A stretch of 56,583 nucleotides of DNA, taken from contig JAITNF010000052.1 in the NCBI GenBank assembly GCA_031290615.1, positions 1 through 56,583 of the forward strand. Direction: 5' to 3'. Of the stretch, positions 36,122-44,776 are shown one piece after another. The notes below the pieces were generated by a model. The model saw only the letters and a program-made list of their open reading frames with translations, made no database searches and had not been told where the DNA came from. The position numbers and the translations under genes are program-made. The DNA comes from Desulfovibrio sp. Its GTDB lineage: Bacteria; Desulfobacterota; Desulfovibrionia; Desulfovibrionales; Desulfovibrionaceae. Position 1 is the first letter of the stretch; the number at the start of each line of letters is the position of its first letter.

Positions 36122-36928
36122 TTACAGCAAGAACGAGGTCAGCACATAGTCCGACGCCAGAATAAGCACGCAGGAAATCACCACCGCCGAAGTTGTGGCG
36201 TTGCCTACGGCTTCCGGCCCCACGCTGTCCCTGCGCTGATGGGTGTTGTAGCCCTGATGGCAGCAGACTGTGGTTACTAGGAGGCCGAAGGCAAAAGACT
36301 TTATGAAACCGCCAGTCAGGTCGGACATGGTGACGGAACTGGCGATGCGATAAAAGTAGGCGCCCTCGTTGATATTGAGCATGAGCACGCCAGTCAGGTA
36401 GCCGCCGACGATGCCGATGACGTCAAAGATCGCCGTGAGGAGGGGAAAGGAAATCATGGCGGCCAGAAGACGTGGGCTGACCAAGTAAGCCATTGGATTT
36501 ATGTCCATAACGTACAAGGCGTCAATCTGGTCCGTAATGCGCATGACGCCGATCTCCGCCGCCATGGATGAGCCTGCTCTGCCGGTCAGCATGATGGCCG
36601 TGAGTACCGGCCCGAGCTCGCGTATCAGCGAGAGGGAAACCGCCGAACCCAGCAAACCCACGGAACCGAATTGCACTAGGGTGTAATAACCCTGCAGGCC
36701 TAGGACCATGCCGCAAAAAATGCCTATCAGGAGAATGACGAACAGGGATTTGAAGCCAATGGCATAAAGTTGCTGCAACGTGCGGGGAAAAATTCTGGCA
36801 CCGCAAAAAATGTGGGACAGACCGACTAACATGAAGAGCGTCATCTCTCCCACGGAGTCAATGGCGGTCATACTCCATCTTCCCATGAATCCGCACATGG
36901 CGGAGGGCAGTGTGAGAAGTTTCGTCAC
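36122..36928 (-). CDS. mlaE: MlaE permease
   Basis: Inner-membrane permease of the Mla system, about 268 residues with several helices and the family motifs ALGFLQ-like GFKSLFVILLIGIFCGMVLG, VLTAIMLTGRAGSSMAAEIG, MRITDQIDALYVMDINPMAY and AVGNATTSAVVISC. I use the GTG at 36928, because GAGG lies just before it; the upstream TTG at 36961 has no ribosome site and would overlap the preceding gene. It is seven bases after the SPOR gene. Confidence 0.93.
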   Translation of the reverse strand: MTKLLTLPSAMCGFMGRWSMTAIDSVGEMTLFMLVGLSHIFCGARIFPRTLQQLYAIGFKSLFVILLIGIFCGMVLGLQGYYTLVQFGSVGLLGSAVSLSLIRELGPVLTAIMLTGRAGSSMAAEIGVMRITDQIDALYVMDINPMAYLVSPRLLAAMISFPLLTAIFDVIGIVGGYLTGVLMLNINEGAYFYRIASSVTMSDLTGGFIKSFAFGLLVTTVCCHQGYNTHQRRDSVGPEAVGNATTSAVVISCVLILASDYVLTSFLL

Positions 36929-36935
36929 GTTTTCC

Positions 36936-37715
36936 TCAATGTTTTCTTTTTTTTGCCGCAAGCGGCTTTTTGGACCGCAGTACGGGCGCGCCCAGCCTGG
37001 ATTTACGCGCCTGCTCCAGCATACGGACCGCCTCGGCCTCGCCGCCGCGCAACTGCACCAACACCTGCGTCATCTTGCCGCTTCTGGTGGAACTCACACG
37101 ATATCCAGCGCGTTCCAATTGGGCCTGCACTCTGCTCACGTCAGCCTTGTCCAGGAAGGTTGCCATCTGAAAAATCCAGTCAAACTGCGGCTCTTTTTCC
37201 GCCGTTTTCGTCCCGCTTTGCGCGGAATCGCTCCCGGCTGGAGCTTCCCGGATGCCCCAGGCGTCAAGCGCAGAATTTTCCGGATGGCTCAGAGGGTCAA
37301 AGACAATAGGGCCGTCGGGTTTTTTCTTTGTGGATGCGGCGTCCGGCGCGGAATTTTTGGTTTCATCGGCCGCGATGCCGGACGGGGTGGGTGTTTCGGG
37401 AAGCGCGGTTTTTTGTCCTCCTTCGGCCTTCGCGTCCGGCGCGTTCGGGGATTCGGCGGGCGTCGCCGCAGGCGTTTTTTCGTTTATCGATGACGGATCC
37501 TGAAGGATGGCCGCCATCTGTTCCACGCGCTGGGCCGGATTCTGTTCGCGCCCGACCATAAAACCCATAAAAAAAGTCCATCCCACCGTAACGACCAGCA
37601 CAAGGCTAAAAATAGCCATGGCCGTCCTGGAAAAGCTGACGGTAAAACGGTCCGGCGCTTTTTCCGAAGCCCTGCTTCTGACGCGGACTTTGCGCGACGG
37701 TTGCGGAGTCTTCAA
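36936..37715 (-). CDS. SPOR-domain membrane protein
   Basis: About 259 residues: a basic N-terminus, one membrane helix (TAMAIFSLVLVVTVGWTFFM), a long Pro/Ala/Glu-rich periplasmic linker and a C-terminal SPOR domain (FQMATFLDKADVSRVQAQLE, RAGYRVSSTRSGKMTQVLVQ). SPOR domains bind septal peptidoglycan lacking stem peptides, so a cell-division or cell-wall role is likely. The TTG at 37715 follows GAGGAAAGC and lies just after the argS stop, better placed than the GTG at 37742. Confidence 0.82.
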   Translation of the reverse strand: MKTPQPSRKVRVRSRASEKAPDRFTVSFSRTAMAIFSLVLVVTVGWTFFMGFMVGREQNPAQRVEQMAAILQDPSSINEKTPAATPAESPNAPDAKAEGGQKTALPETPTPSGIAADETKNSAPDAASTKKKPDGPIVFDPLSHPENSALDAWGIREAPAGSDSAQSGTKTAEKEPQFDWIFQMATFLDKADVSRVQAQLERAGYRVSSTRSGKMTQVLVQLRGGEAEAVRMLEQARKSRLGAPVLRSKKPLAAKKRKH

Positions 37716-37722
37716 GCTTTCC

Positions 37723-39387
37723 TCACATGGTTTCCGGGGCACTTACGCCCAAAATATCCAGGCCGTTGCGCATCACCTGGCCCACCGCGCGCATCAGCGC
37801 CAGTCGCGCTAGGGTCCGTGTCATGTCGTCGGCAAGAATCACCTGGTGTTTGACGTAGTAACTGTGTAGGAGTCCCGCCAGTTCCGTCAGATATACGCTC
37901 ACATAGTGCGGCGCAAGATTGCACGCGGCGGCGGAGAGCACGTCCCCAAAGGCGGCGGCCTTGCGCAGAAGGCCCATGTCTTCCGACGTGTCCAGTCCGT
38001 CGAGCATGTCCCGCGTCACTTTTTCGGGAAGAGTGAGGCACTGGTCAGTCCGGTTCGCAGCGCGGCGCAGCACCGCGCATATCCGGGCATGGGCATACTG
38101 CACGTAATAGACGGGGTTGTCCATGCTGCGCTGTTTGACCAGTTCCAGGTCAAAATTTATGGGACTGTCGCTCTTGCGCGAAAGAAACATAAAGCGCGCG
38201 GCGTCAACGCCCACCTCTTCCATGACCTCGGCAAGAGTCACAAAAGTTCCAGCGCGGGTGGACATGCCGACGGGCTTGCCGTCACGCAACAGGGTGACAA
38301 GCTGAATCAGCACAACGTCAAGGCTCTCTGCCGGCCGGCGCATGGCGGCTACGGCGGCACGCATGCGCGGTATGTAACCATGGTGGTCGGCCCCCCATAC
38401 GTCTATGAGACGTGTATAGCCACGCTCGTATTTGTCGTGATGGTAGGCGATGTCCGTGGCGAAATAGGTCAGGCAGCCATCGGATTTTCTGAGCACACGG
38501 TCTTTGTCGTCCCCCAGTCGCTCCGTGGCGAACCAGAAGGCGTTCTCGCGGGCGAAGGTGTGGCCTGCTCCGGTCAGGTCGGCAAAGGCCGTGTCCACCG
38601 CCCCGCTGTCAAGCAGGGAACTTTCCGAAAACCACTGTTCGTGCTCCACGCGAAATTGTCGCAAATCCGCCTTGATGCCGTCAAGAATTTTCTTCCCGGC
38701 CCAAGCGCCGCAACGCTCCACCCCTTCTGCTTCCGGTAGGTCGGCAAGACCCGGCTCAGCGGCTAGGATTTCCCGCGCAATATCAGCGATATAAGAGCCG
38801 CAATAGTATTCTTCCGGTCGTACGACATGGCGCCCGGCAAGCTCCTGCCCGGCAAGCCGGACAGACAGTCCGAGAAGTCGCATCTGCCGCCCGGCGTCGT
38901 TGATGTAGTATTCTGTATTTACCTCATACCCTGTTTTGCGCAGAAGGCGGGCAAGACTGTCTCCCACGGCGGCCCCCCTTCCGTGTCCTATGTGCAGCGG
39001 CCCCGTAGGGTTGGCGGAAACGTATTCCAGAAGCGCCCTGCGCCCTTGCCCCGTGTTGCTGGCACCGTAGTTTGGTCCGGCGGCTTCAATGTCCGACACG
39101 ACATTTCGCCAGAAGGCACTGGAAAAGGTCACATTGCAAAAACCAGGGCCGGCGGCTTCGGCTTTTTCTACGTCCGGACAGCGCTCAAGCAGTTTGGCCG
39201 CGAATCTTTGCGCCAGTTCGCGCGGTGGAACCTTGGCCTCTCTTGCAAGAAGTATGGCCGCGTTGACGGAAAGATCGCCGAATTTCACGTCTTTTGACGG
39301 CTTAATAACAGTTTTTGCAGGCCAGGCAAAATTTTCCTCGGCAAATATGCCTTCAAGAGCCCTGCGCAGGGTTTCTGTCGCGCGCAT
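37723..39387 (-). CDS. argS: arginyl-tRNA synthetase
   Basis: Class I synthetase, 554 residues, charging tRNA-Arg. It has the N-terminal additional domain (KDVKFGDLSVNAAILLAR), the HIGH-type motif NPTGPLHIGHGRGAAVGDSL, the KMSKS-equivalent GKPVGMSTRAGTFVTL, and the DALR anticodon-binding domain at the end (LTELAGLLHSYYVKHQVIL). A tRNA-Arg lies about 8 kb away but there is no operon link. Sequence intact. Confidence 0.97.
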   Translation of the reverse strand: MRATETLRRALEGIFAEENFAWPAKTVIKPSKDVKFGDLSVNAAILLAREAKVPPRELAQRFAAKLLERCPDVEKAEAAGPGFCNVTFSSAFWRNVVSDIEAAGPNYGASNTGQGRRALLEYVSANPTGPLHIGHGRGAAVGDSLARLLRKTGYEVNTEYYINDAGRQMRLLGLSVRLAGQELAGRHVVRPEEYYCGSYIADIAREILAAEPGLADLPEAEGVERCGAWAGKKILDGIKADLRQFRVEHEQWFSESSLLDSGAVDTAFADLTGAGHTFARENAFWFATERLGDDKDRVLRKSDGCLTYFATDIAYHHDKYERGYTRLIDVWGADHHGYIPRMRAAVAAMRRPAESLDVVLIQLVTLLRDGKPVGMSTRAGTFVTLAEVMEEVGVDAARFMFLSRKSDSPINFDLELVKQRSMDNPVYYVQYAHARICAVLRRAANRTDQCLTLPEKVTRDMLDGLDTSEDMGLLRKAAAFGDVLSAAACNLAPHYVSVYLTELAGLLHSYYVKHQVILADDMTRTLARLALMRAVGQVMRNGLDILGVSAPETM

Positions 39388-39414
39388 AATTTTCCTTGTT
39401 CCTGACCGAAAATT

Positions 39415-40356
39415 TTACGAAATATACTGATTTACGCTTTCAAGATCGCCCAAAAAATCACGCCGCAGGAGTTCGTCCGACGTTGCAAGCGCGCCGAGAC
39501 AGGGCTCCACCATCTTGCCGAGCAGTGCCTTGGGCCCCAGTTCAAGCCAGCTTCGCGCACCGTCGGCGTACTGATTGCGGATGGTTTCTATCCAGCGCAC
39601 GGGCGAAGCCATCTGCGCAATCAGGCTTTCTTTCACGCTTTCGCTGTCACGCGCCGCGCATCCATTTACATTGCAGTACACCGGGAAGCGGGGCTTCATC
39701 CAGCACGCCTTGCGTAGGGCTGCGGCAAATTCATCGGCGGCCAGGCGCATCATTGGACTATGAAAGGCGCCACCCACCTTGAGCTCAATACTACGCCCCC
39801 CACGTTCCCTGGCCTTTTTGCAGGCAAGAGCCACGGCATCCTTGCCGCCGCTGACTACGAGCTGATCCGGCGTATTGTAATTGGCAATCAGGAGTGGCTC
39901 CGAAATTTTCGCATTCACCTCGGCCACAATTTCCCCCGCCCGGCTTTCGTCCAGTTTCAGCAGAACCGCCATTCCACCCTTGCCCTCCGGGTCGGCTTCA
40001 GCCATGAGTCGCCCGCGCAAGGCCGTGAGTTCCAGCACAGTCGCTGGATCAAGCACGCCAGCGGCGGCCAGGGAGCTGAATTCCCCAAGGCTATGCCCGG
40101 CGACCCCCGAGGGGGAGACTTTTTTCGACGTTTCCCGCCAGAGATTGAGATTCACTGCCGTCAACGCTGGCTGGAGGGCGCGTGTGTTGATCATGGCGTC
40201 CTCGTCACCCTCCCAGTATATTTCACGTAGCGGCAAACGGCTCACACGTTCCGCCAGTTTCCAGAAATTCATGGCTTCCGTCGAAACTTCAGCGATATCC
40301 CGCCCCATTCCGGCCTGTTGAGACCCCTGTCCGGGGAAAAGCAGCACAAGTTGCAT
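39415..40356 (-). CDS. fabD: malonyl-CoA:ACP transacylase
   Basis: 313-residue enzyme that loads malonate on acyl carrier protein for fatty-acid synthesis. It starts MQLVLLFPGQGSQQAGMGRD, carries the nucleophile in VAGHSLGEFSSLAAAG and the catalytic histidine in GGAFHSPMM. A GGAGAGGAT ribosome site precedes the ATG. It is the first gene of the long minus-strand run to yigZ and not next to other fab genes, so it may be transcribed with argS. Upstream begins an IS5 remnant. Confidence 0.96.
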   Translation of the reverse strand: MQLVLLFPGQGSQQAGMGRDIAEVSTEAMNFWKLAERVSRLPLREIYWEGDEDAMINTRALQPALTAVNLNLWRETSKKVSPSGVAGHSLGEFSSLAAAGVLDPATVLELTALRGRLMAEADPEGKGGMAVLLKLDESRAGEIVAEVNAKISEPLLIANYNTPDQLVVSGGKDAVALACKKARERGGRSIELKVGGAFHSPMMRLAADEFAAALRKACWMKPRFPVYCNVNGCAARDSESVKESLIAQMASPVRWIETIRNQYADGARSWLELGPKALLGKMVEPCLGALATSDELLRRDFLGDLESVNQYIS

Positions 40357-40392
40357 TATAATCCTCTCCGAATAACTTTAACAAAACAAAAC

Positions 40393-40407
40393 AAATACAA
40401 AGATTAG
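40393..40407. repeat. left copy of a 15-bp direct repeat flanking an IS5 remnant
   Basis: AAATACAAAGATTAG occurs here and, identically and in the same orientation, at 40983-40997. A one-base variant lies inverted at 46698-46714. The pair brackets the transposase remnant exactly. Confidence 0.85.
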
Positions 40408-40982
40408 AGAGTATTCCCTATAAATTTGAAAAATATACCGATATATCTAGATAGGTTCGTCAATAGATGTTTGTCCAAACGGCAACGCTTATGTGTACTG
40501 CCGTCAGCAACGATGCGGTATTTTGGCATATCTTGTGATAATGCAATGCCAGCGCTTTTAATGTAAAAAAGCGTTTTCAACTACGGCCGTAATCTGTAGA
40601 GATATCTGTCAAACTCACGCTGATTTTTCGGAGGAATTACCGTTTTTGTGGCTACACAGATAGGGCTTGTGTGATAAGAATATCGGTATCGTACTCTTAT
40701 ATCCGCGTTCAGATTATATGGCATCTATTCCTTCAATGAGCTTGCAAGCCTGTGTACAATCCGCAACAGCTCCCTCTTTAACAAGCATTCCGACCGGTAT
40801 ACCAGCGCATCCCCACGTCCAGGTGTATTAGAGTTTAGTCCCATTTTGTGCGGCCCCATGCCTTAATTTTCTCCTCTCGCTTCAGCAGCATACGGGTGAA
40901 CTTTTATATGGCTTGCATCAATCATCAGCCATTCAAAGTCTGGATTATCCCCATGGTCCTTTTGACGACATTATCTAGCTGA
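40408..40982 (-). mobile_element. IS5-family (IS427-like) transposase remnant
   Basis: In pieces on the minus strand the DNA reads EWLMIDASHIKVHPYAAEAR, KAWGRTKWD, LHLDVGM and, further on, VENAFLHLKRWHCIITRYAK. These are the DDE-region signatures of IS5/IS427 transposases ('WLMIDASHIKVHPHAAGARGG...GLNTKIHLAVDAHG...VENAFLHLKRWRGIATRYAK'). It has at least four stops or shifts. It lies between fabD and thiH, in a place where thiH is separated from thiSG. Confidence 0.75.
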
Positions 40983-40997
40983 AAATACAAAGATTAG
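40983..40997. repeat. right copy of the 15-bp direct repeat flanking the IS5 remnant
   Basis: AAATACAAAGATTAG, identical to 40393-40407; here it continues CAGTGC, and the inverted near-copy at 46698-46714 is likewise followed on that strand by TAGTGCT, so the similarity is longer than 15 bases there. Confidence 0.85.
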
Positions 40998-41226
40998 CAG
41001 TGCCATCATCAGGTGAAAACATTCTTTTATTAAAAAGATTAAAAATTATATCCGAATACATACTGTTGTGCAAGTTTATATTTCAACAGAGCATCAGATT
41101 GGACTTGTGGCCGGCATGTATTTCTGATAAAATTAATTGTTGTGCTGTTCCAAAAATTTTTAAAATTGTGGGCAGGATTGCGGGACGCGATTTTGATTTG
41201 AAACCGAAATATGTGGAGAAAAGATT

Positions 41227-42354
41227 GTGACATCATTTCAGGAAGTTTTGCTGACTTGGCCGGCGGAACGACGTATTGCCGGCGCAACTGAAGCCGGAAC
41301 GGAAGATGTTCTGGCCGTCTTGGACAAAGAACTTCTGCGGCCCGGTGATTTTCTGACGTTGCTTTCGCCGCCGGCGGCGGAGTACCTGGAAAATATGGCC
41401 CGCAAGGCTCATGATTTGACATTGCGTTACTTCGGGCGTGCTGTGCAGCTTTTTACCCCGCTGTATCTGTCGGACATCTGTACAAATCAGTGCCGGTACT
41501 GCGGTTTCAACGCAAAAAATAAGCAGCCCCGCCGTCATCTGTCGGTTGAGGAAGCCTGCGCGGAAGCACGGATTATAGCGGATACGGGTCTCGGGCATAT
41601 TCTGTTGCTCACTGGCGACGCGCGCAAGGTGTCATCCCCGAAATATATTGCCGGTATCGTGCAGGCCATCAAGCCGCGCTTCGCTTCCGTCGGTGTTGAA
41701 GTATATGCTCTGACGGAAGAGGAATACATTCTGTTGATTTCCGCCGGCGTTGACGGCATGACCATGTTTCAGGAAACCTACAATCCGAAAATTTATGCAT
41801 GGCTGCATCCAGCCGGTCCCAAACGTGATTATGCCTTCCGCCTTGCCGCGCCGGAGCGCGCGGCAAGGGCCGGGATGCGTTCATTGGGCATAGGTGCGTT
41901 GCTCGGTTTGGAATCGTTTGAGCAGGACACCTTCGCAACTGGCCTGCACGCGTGGTGGCTGCAACGAACCTTTCCCGGCGTTGAAGTCAGCGTATCGGTG
42001 CCGCGTATTTGTCCGCATGAGGGAGATTTCGACGTGCCGCATGCCGTGGACGACAAAAATTTTGTACAATATATCACAGCGTTACGCTGTTTTTTGCCAA
42101 GGATCGGCATTACCTGCTCCACGCGTGAAAACGCCTTCATACGTGACCATATTGTGCCGATCGGCGTTACCCGCGTTTCGGCCGGGGTCTCCACCGCCGT
42201 GGGCGGGCGCGCAACTCTGAATAACGGCAGTCACGGCCAGTTTGAAATCTCGGACCGCCGTAGCGTGGAGGAAATGACGGCAGATCTTGCCGGTGTTGGC
42301 TATCAGACTGTTGTCAAGGACTGGGAAGATCCGACGTTTTTTTGCCCAGTTTAG
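41227..42354 (+). CDS. thiH: 2-iminoacetate synthase (radical SAM tyrosine lyase)
   Basis: Radical-SAM enzyme that cleaves tyrosine to dehydroglycine, the substrate of ThiG in anaerobic thiazole synthesis. The 375 residues contain the Fe-S motif CTNQCRYCGF (CxxxCxxC), LLLTGDARKVSSP, and the C-terminal TCSTRENAFIRDHIVPIGVT and VGGRATLNNGSHGQFEISD. The start is a GTG at 41227. thiS and thiG lie on the other strand 31 kb away, and an IS5 remnant stands just upstream, so the thi operon was probably split by rearrangement. Intact. Confidence 0.95.
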   Translation: MTSFQEVLLTWPAERRIAGATEAGTEDVLAVLDKELLRPGDFLTLLSPPAAEYLENMARKAHDLTLRYFGRAVQLFTPLYLSDICTNQCRYCGFNAKNKQPRRHLSVEEACAEARIIADTGLGHILLLTGDARKVSSPKYIAGIVQAIKPRFASVGVEVYALTEEEYILLISAGVDGMTMFQETYNPKIYAWLHPAGPKRDYAFRLAAPERAARAGMRSLGIGALLGLESFEQDTFATGLHAWWLQRTFPGVEVSVSVPRICPHEGDFDVPHAVDDKNFVQYITALRCFLPRIGITCSTRENAFIRDHIVPIGVTRVSAGVSTAVGGRATLNNGSHGQFEISDRRSVEEMTADLAGVGYQTVVKDWEDPTFFCPV

Positions 42355-42418
42355 GTTTGGCAATTCTTCGCGTGCTAGTGTGTTGACGCGGGGAGCGACA
42401 TGCACGTGAGGACGTCTC

Positions 42419-43498
42419 ATGGAGTTGAATATCAGCGGTATAATAGGTCAAAGTTCGTCATTGGCTTCCGTGTTCAAAATGCTCGGCAAAGTAGCCCCTA
42501 CCGACAGCAACGTGCTTGTTACCGGAGAATCCGGTACGGGCAAGGAACTTCTGGTGCGAGCCCTGCACGCCAACAGCAATCGAGCTGCAAAACCCTTTGT
42601 GCCCATCAACTGCGGCGCTATTCCCAGGGAACTACTTGAGAGCGAGCTTTTCGGACACGAAAAAGGCGCTTTTACTCACGCCATCCGTTCCCGTCCCGGA
42701 CGTTTTGAACTGGCGGATGGAGGTACCGTTTTCCTGGATGAAATCGGCGAGATGGAATTGAGCCTTCAGGTAAAGATTCTCCGGGTTCTGCAGGAAAAAG
42801 AAATTGAGCGAGTTGGCGGCAATGGCGTAAAAAAGGTAGACGTGCGTATTGTCGCGGCGACAAATCGCGATCTGGAAAATGAAGTGGCGGTAGGGCATTT
42901 TCGGGGGGATCTCTTTTACCGTTTGAATGTTATTCCGCTTCACCTGCCTGCCCTGCGAGAACGTGGAGGGGACGTGCTCCTGCTGGCGCGGAATTTTCTG
43001 GAACGCTTTTGCAGGAAAAAATCTCGCCTGTCCCTGAAATTTTCACCCCTTGTTGAAAAAATTCTTGTGGCCTACGACTGGCCGGGTAACGTGCGTGAGC
43101 TGGAAAACGTCATTGAGCGTCTGAGTATTCTCACAGACGGCGATGTTGTGCAGCCCGCTGATTTACCGCAAAAAATTTTGGACAGATTGGGGGACGCAAG
43201 CGCCTTGCAGGACGTTGAGGCGGAGGAAAGTCCGCAAAATTACGTTCATGACGCCGTCGCGCCGGAACAGTGCCCAGCGCAAGGGACGCAAGTTTCCGCC
43301 GCTGGCTTTGCCTGGCCTGTATTGGCTGACTTGGAAGATATAGGTCTGGACCTCAAGACATTTCTGGAAACGGCGGAAACCCGCCTGATAGGTGAGGCCC
43401 TTGCTAGGGCGGACAACGTGAAAAATCTGGCTGCGGAATTTTTGGGAGTCAAGCGTACGACGCTGATTGAAAAATTGAGAAAGCGCAACATACTGTAA
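42419..43498 (+). CDS. sigma-54-dependent Fis-family activator with a GAFTHA motif
   Basis: 359 residues without an N-terminal sensor domain: an AAA+ domain from the start (VLVTGESGTGKELLVRALHA, ELFGHEKGAFTHAIR, GGTVFLDEIGEMELSLQVKI, VRIVAATNRDLE, WPGNVRELENVIERL), an unusual linker and a C-terminal Fis-type helix-turn-helix (LAAEFLGVKRTTLIEKLRKR). It would remodel sigma-54 RNA polymerase. The GAFTGA loop that contacts sigma-54 reads GAFTHA here, with histidine replacing the second glycine. GAGGACG precedes the ATG. With no receiver it may be always active or controlled by a partner. Confidence 0.9.
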   Translation: MELNISGIIGQSSSLASVFKMLGKVAPTDSNVLVTGESGTGKELLVRALHANSNRAAKPFVPINCGAIPRELLESELFGHEKGAFTHAIRSRPGRFELADGGTVFLDEIGEMELSLQVKILRVLQEKEIERVGGNGVKKVDVRIVAATNRDLENEVAVGHFRGDLFYRLNVIPLHLPALRERGGDVLLLARNFLERFCRKKSRLSLKFSPLVEKILVAYDWPGNVRELENVIERLSILTDGDVVQPADLPQKILDRLGDASALQDVEAEESPQNYVHDAVAPEQCPAQGTQVSAAGFAWPVLADLEDIGLDLKTFLETAETRLIGEALARADNVKNLAAEFLGVKRTTLIEKLRKRNIL

Positions 43499-43593
43499 GG
43501 TATGCCTTTTGCCTTACGTCACAAAAGTGCGTAAAGAATTTTTGAGAGTATTGCTAAGTTCTGTCGCCATTCATTTTATCCACAGAATAATTG

Positions 43594-43935
43594 TCACGAG
43601 CTGCACAAAACCCAAAAACGAATGGCCGTTTTATTGTATCTTGTAACAATACCCCGAAAATGCTTCATTTTACCAAACATCAGCTCAATTATATTACGTT
43701 TTTTTATACAAAAAAGCATCATAATTCCGGTTTCCGTCTCTCGCTCCAGCCGCATGTAATTAACCCCGATATGAATGGCATCAATAATCAGCCGTTCAAA
43801 ATCCGGATCATCAACCGTGGTTGTCGGGAATTTCTCCCAAACGTCTTTAGTCCCGCCAGCGACAAAAATGGCGGTGGGTGTTTTCCGTCTCCACAATCCG
43901 GTGGCAAGTCACGCGGAGACCAAATCAAGAGCCTG
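43594..43935 (-). mobile_element. IS5-family transposase remnant with internal deletion
   Basis: A minus-strand frame (43896-43594) joins an N-terminal part (VDDPDFERLIIDAIHIGVNY, resembling 'VDEPDFEWLMIDATHIKVH') directly to a C-terminal part (NIIELMFGKMKHFRGIVTRY, resembling 'ENMFCKLKQFRRIATRYDKT'). The catalytic middle is missing. Upstream, to about 43935, further N-terminal scraps (HRHFCRWRD) lie in other frames. Inactive. Confidence 0.75.
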
Positions 43936-43951
43936 AGCGATAGCCTTTTTT

Positions 43952-43981
43952 CTAGACTATATCAAAGGTTATATAATCTAG
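43952..43981. repeat. imperfect inverted repeat
   Basis: CTAGACTATAT (43952-43962) and ATATAATCTAG (43971-43981) form an 11-bp inverted repeat with one mismatch and an 8-base spacer. Possible hairpin, element end or bidirectional promoter; nothing else supports a role. Confidence 0.5.
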
Positions 43982-44074
43982 GGACCGGGCATGAGTCAGA
44001 CGGAATATAACCCGGCGCTTGATCGGACGACGGATACGTGCCTCTCACACTCCGGCGCCGGCTCTTTCTGATCG

Positions 44075-44602
44075 GTGGTTTTTGATGTTCCCAGGGAAAC
44101 GCTCTCGCTGGTGGAGGATGTGCAGCGCAAGACGGCGGCTCGGGTGGAAGAGCATCATCAGTTTGTGCGCAGCAAACCGCGACTTGAATTCCTCGAGGAG
44201 ATAAAGCGGAAGCTGTGTGAAACCAGTGCTGTGCGGCATTTGATGCGGTATCTGCTCACCGAGGTGAGCGAAATTTGGAAGCGTTCCGGTCTGGGCTGCC
44301 CGTCGTTGTTGTTGGCTGAGGCCAGCCTGAATTGCAAGGAATACCATTAGCTCGACGAAGTCAGGCGTATAGCGCCTTTGAACGATAAGCATCAGGAAAA
44401 AGAAGACCAACGGCTTGAGCAACTCAAGTTGTTACAGGTTGCCGCCTTTAGGCTGCTCACATATTCAAACCGCTTCGAGCAGTTCAGTGTTTTCAGGCAC
44501 CCAGCTTTGCCGGGGGTATTTGACTTATTCGATAAAATTGAGGTTATTTTTATAGGCATTTCACGTGTATTTTTTGAAAAATCAATGTATTACAGATTTT
44601 AA
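44075..44602 (+). pseudogene. unrecognised protein interrupted by an in-frame amber codon
   Basis: From the GTG at 44075 the frame encodes RETLSLVEDVQRKTAARVEE, then HHQFVRSKPRLEFLEEIKRK and LMRYLLTEVSEIWKRSGLG, meets TAG at 44348-44350 after CKEYH, and continues in the same frame LDEVRRIAPLNDKHQEKEDQ to TAA at 44602. Charged, helical, protein-like composition on both sides suggests one gene of about 175 codons. I do not recognise it. It is flanked by IS debris and no proper upstream start is seen, so it may be only the C-terminal part of something larger. Confidence 0.4.
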
Positions 44603-44776
44603 TTTGTAACAGTCTTAAAAGGAACACTCTCAAATTTTTTTCCAAAAGATTCAAATGAAAAAAACGTTCCAATTCGTTGCGGTTTCAGATTAATAAAAAC
44701 CGTGAGACAACAAACAAACCAGATATGTTTTATCTGGCCATTTCGTAAAATACCATAGATATTGCGCCAAAAATTG

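Noticed and set aside
40998..41226. TPP riboswitch upstream of thiH
   Set aside because: AT-rich leader without the TPP core motifs.
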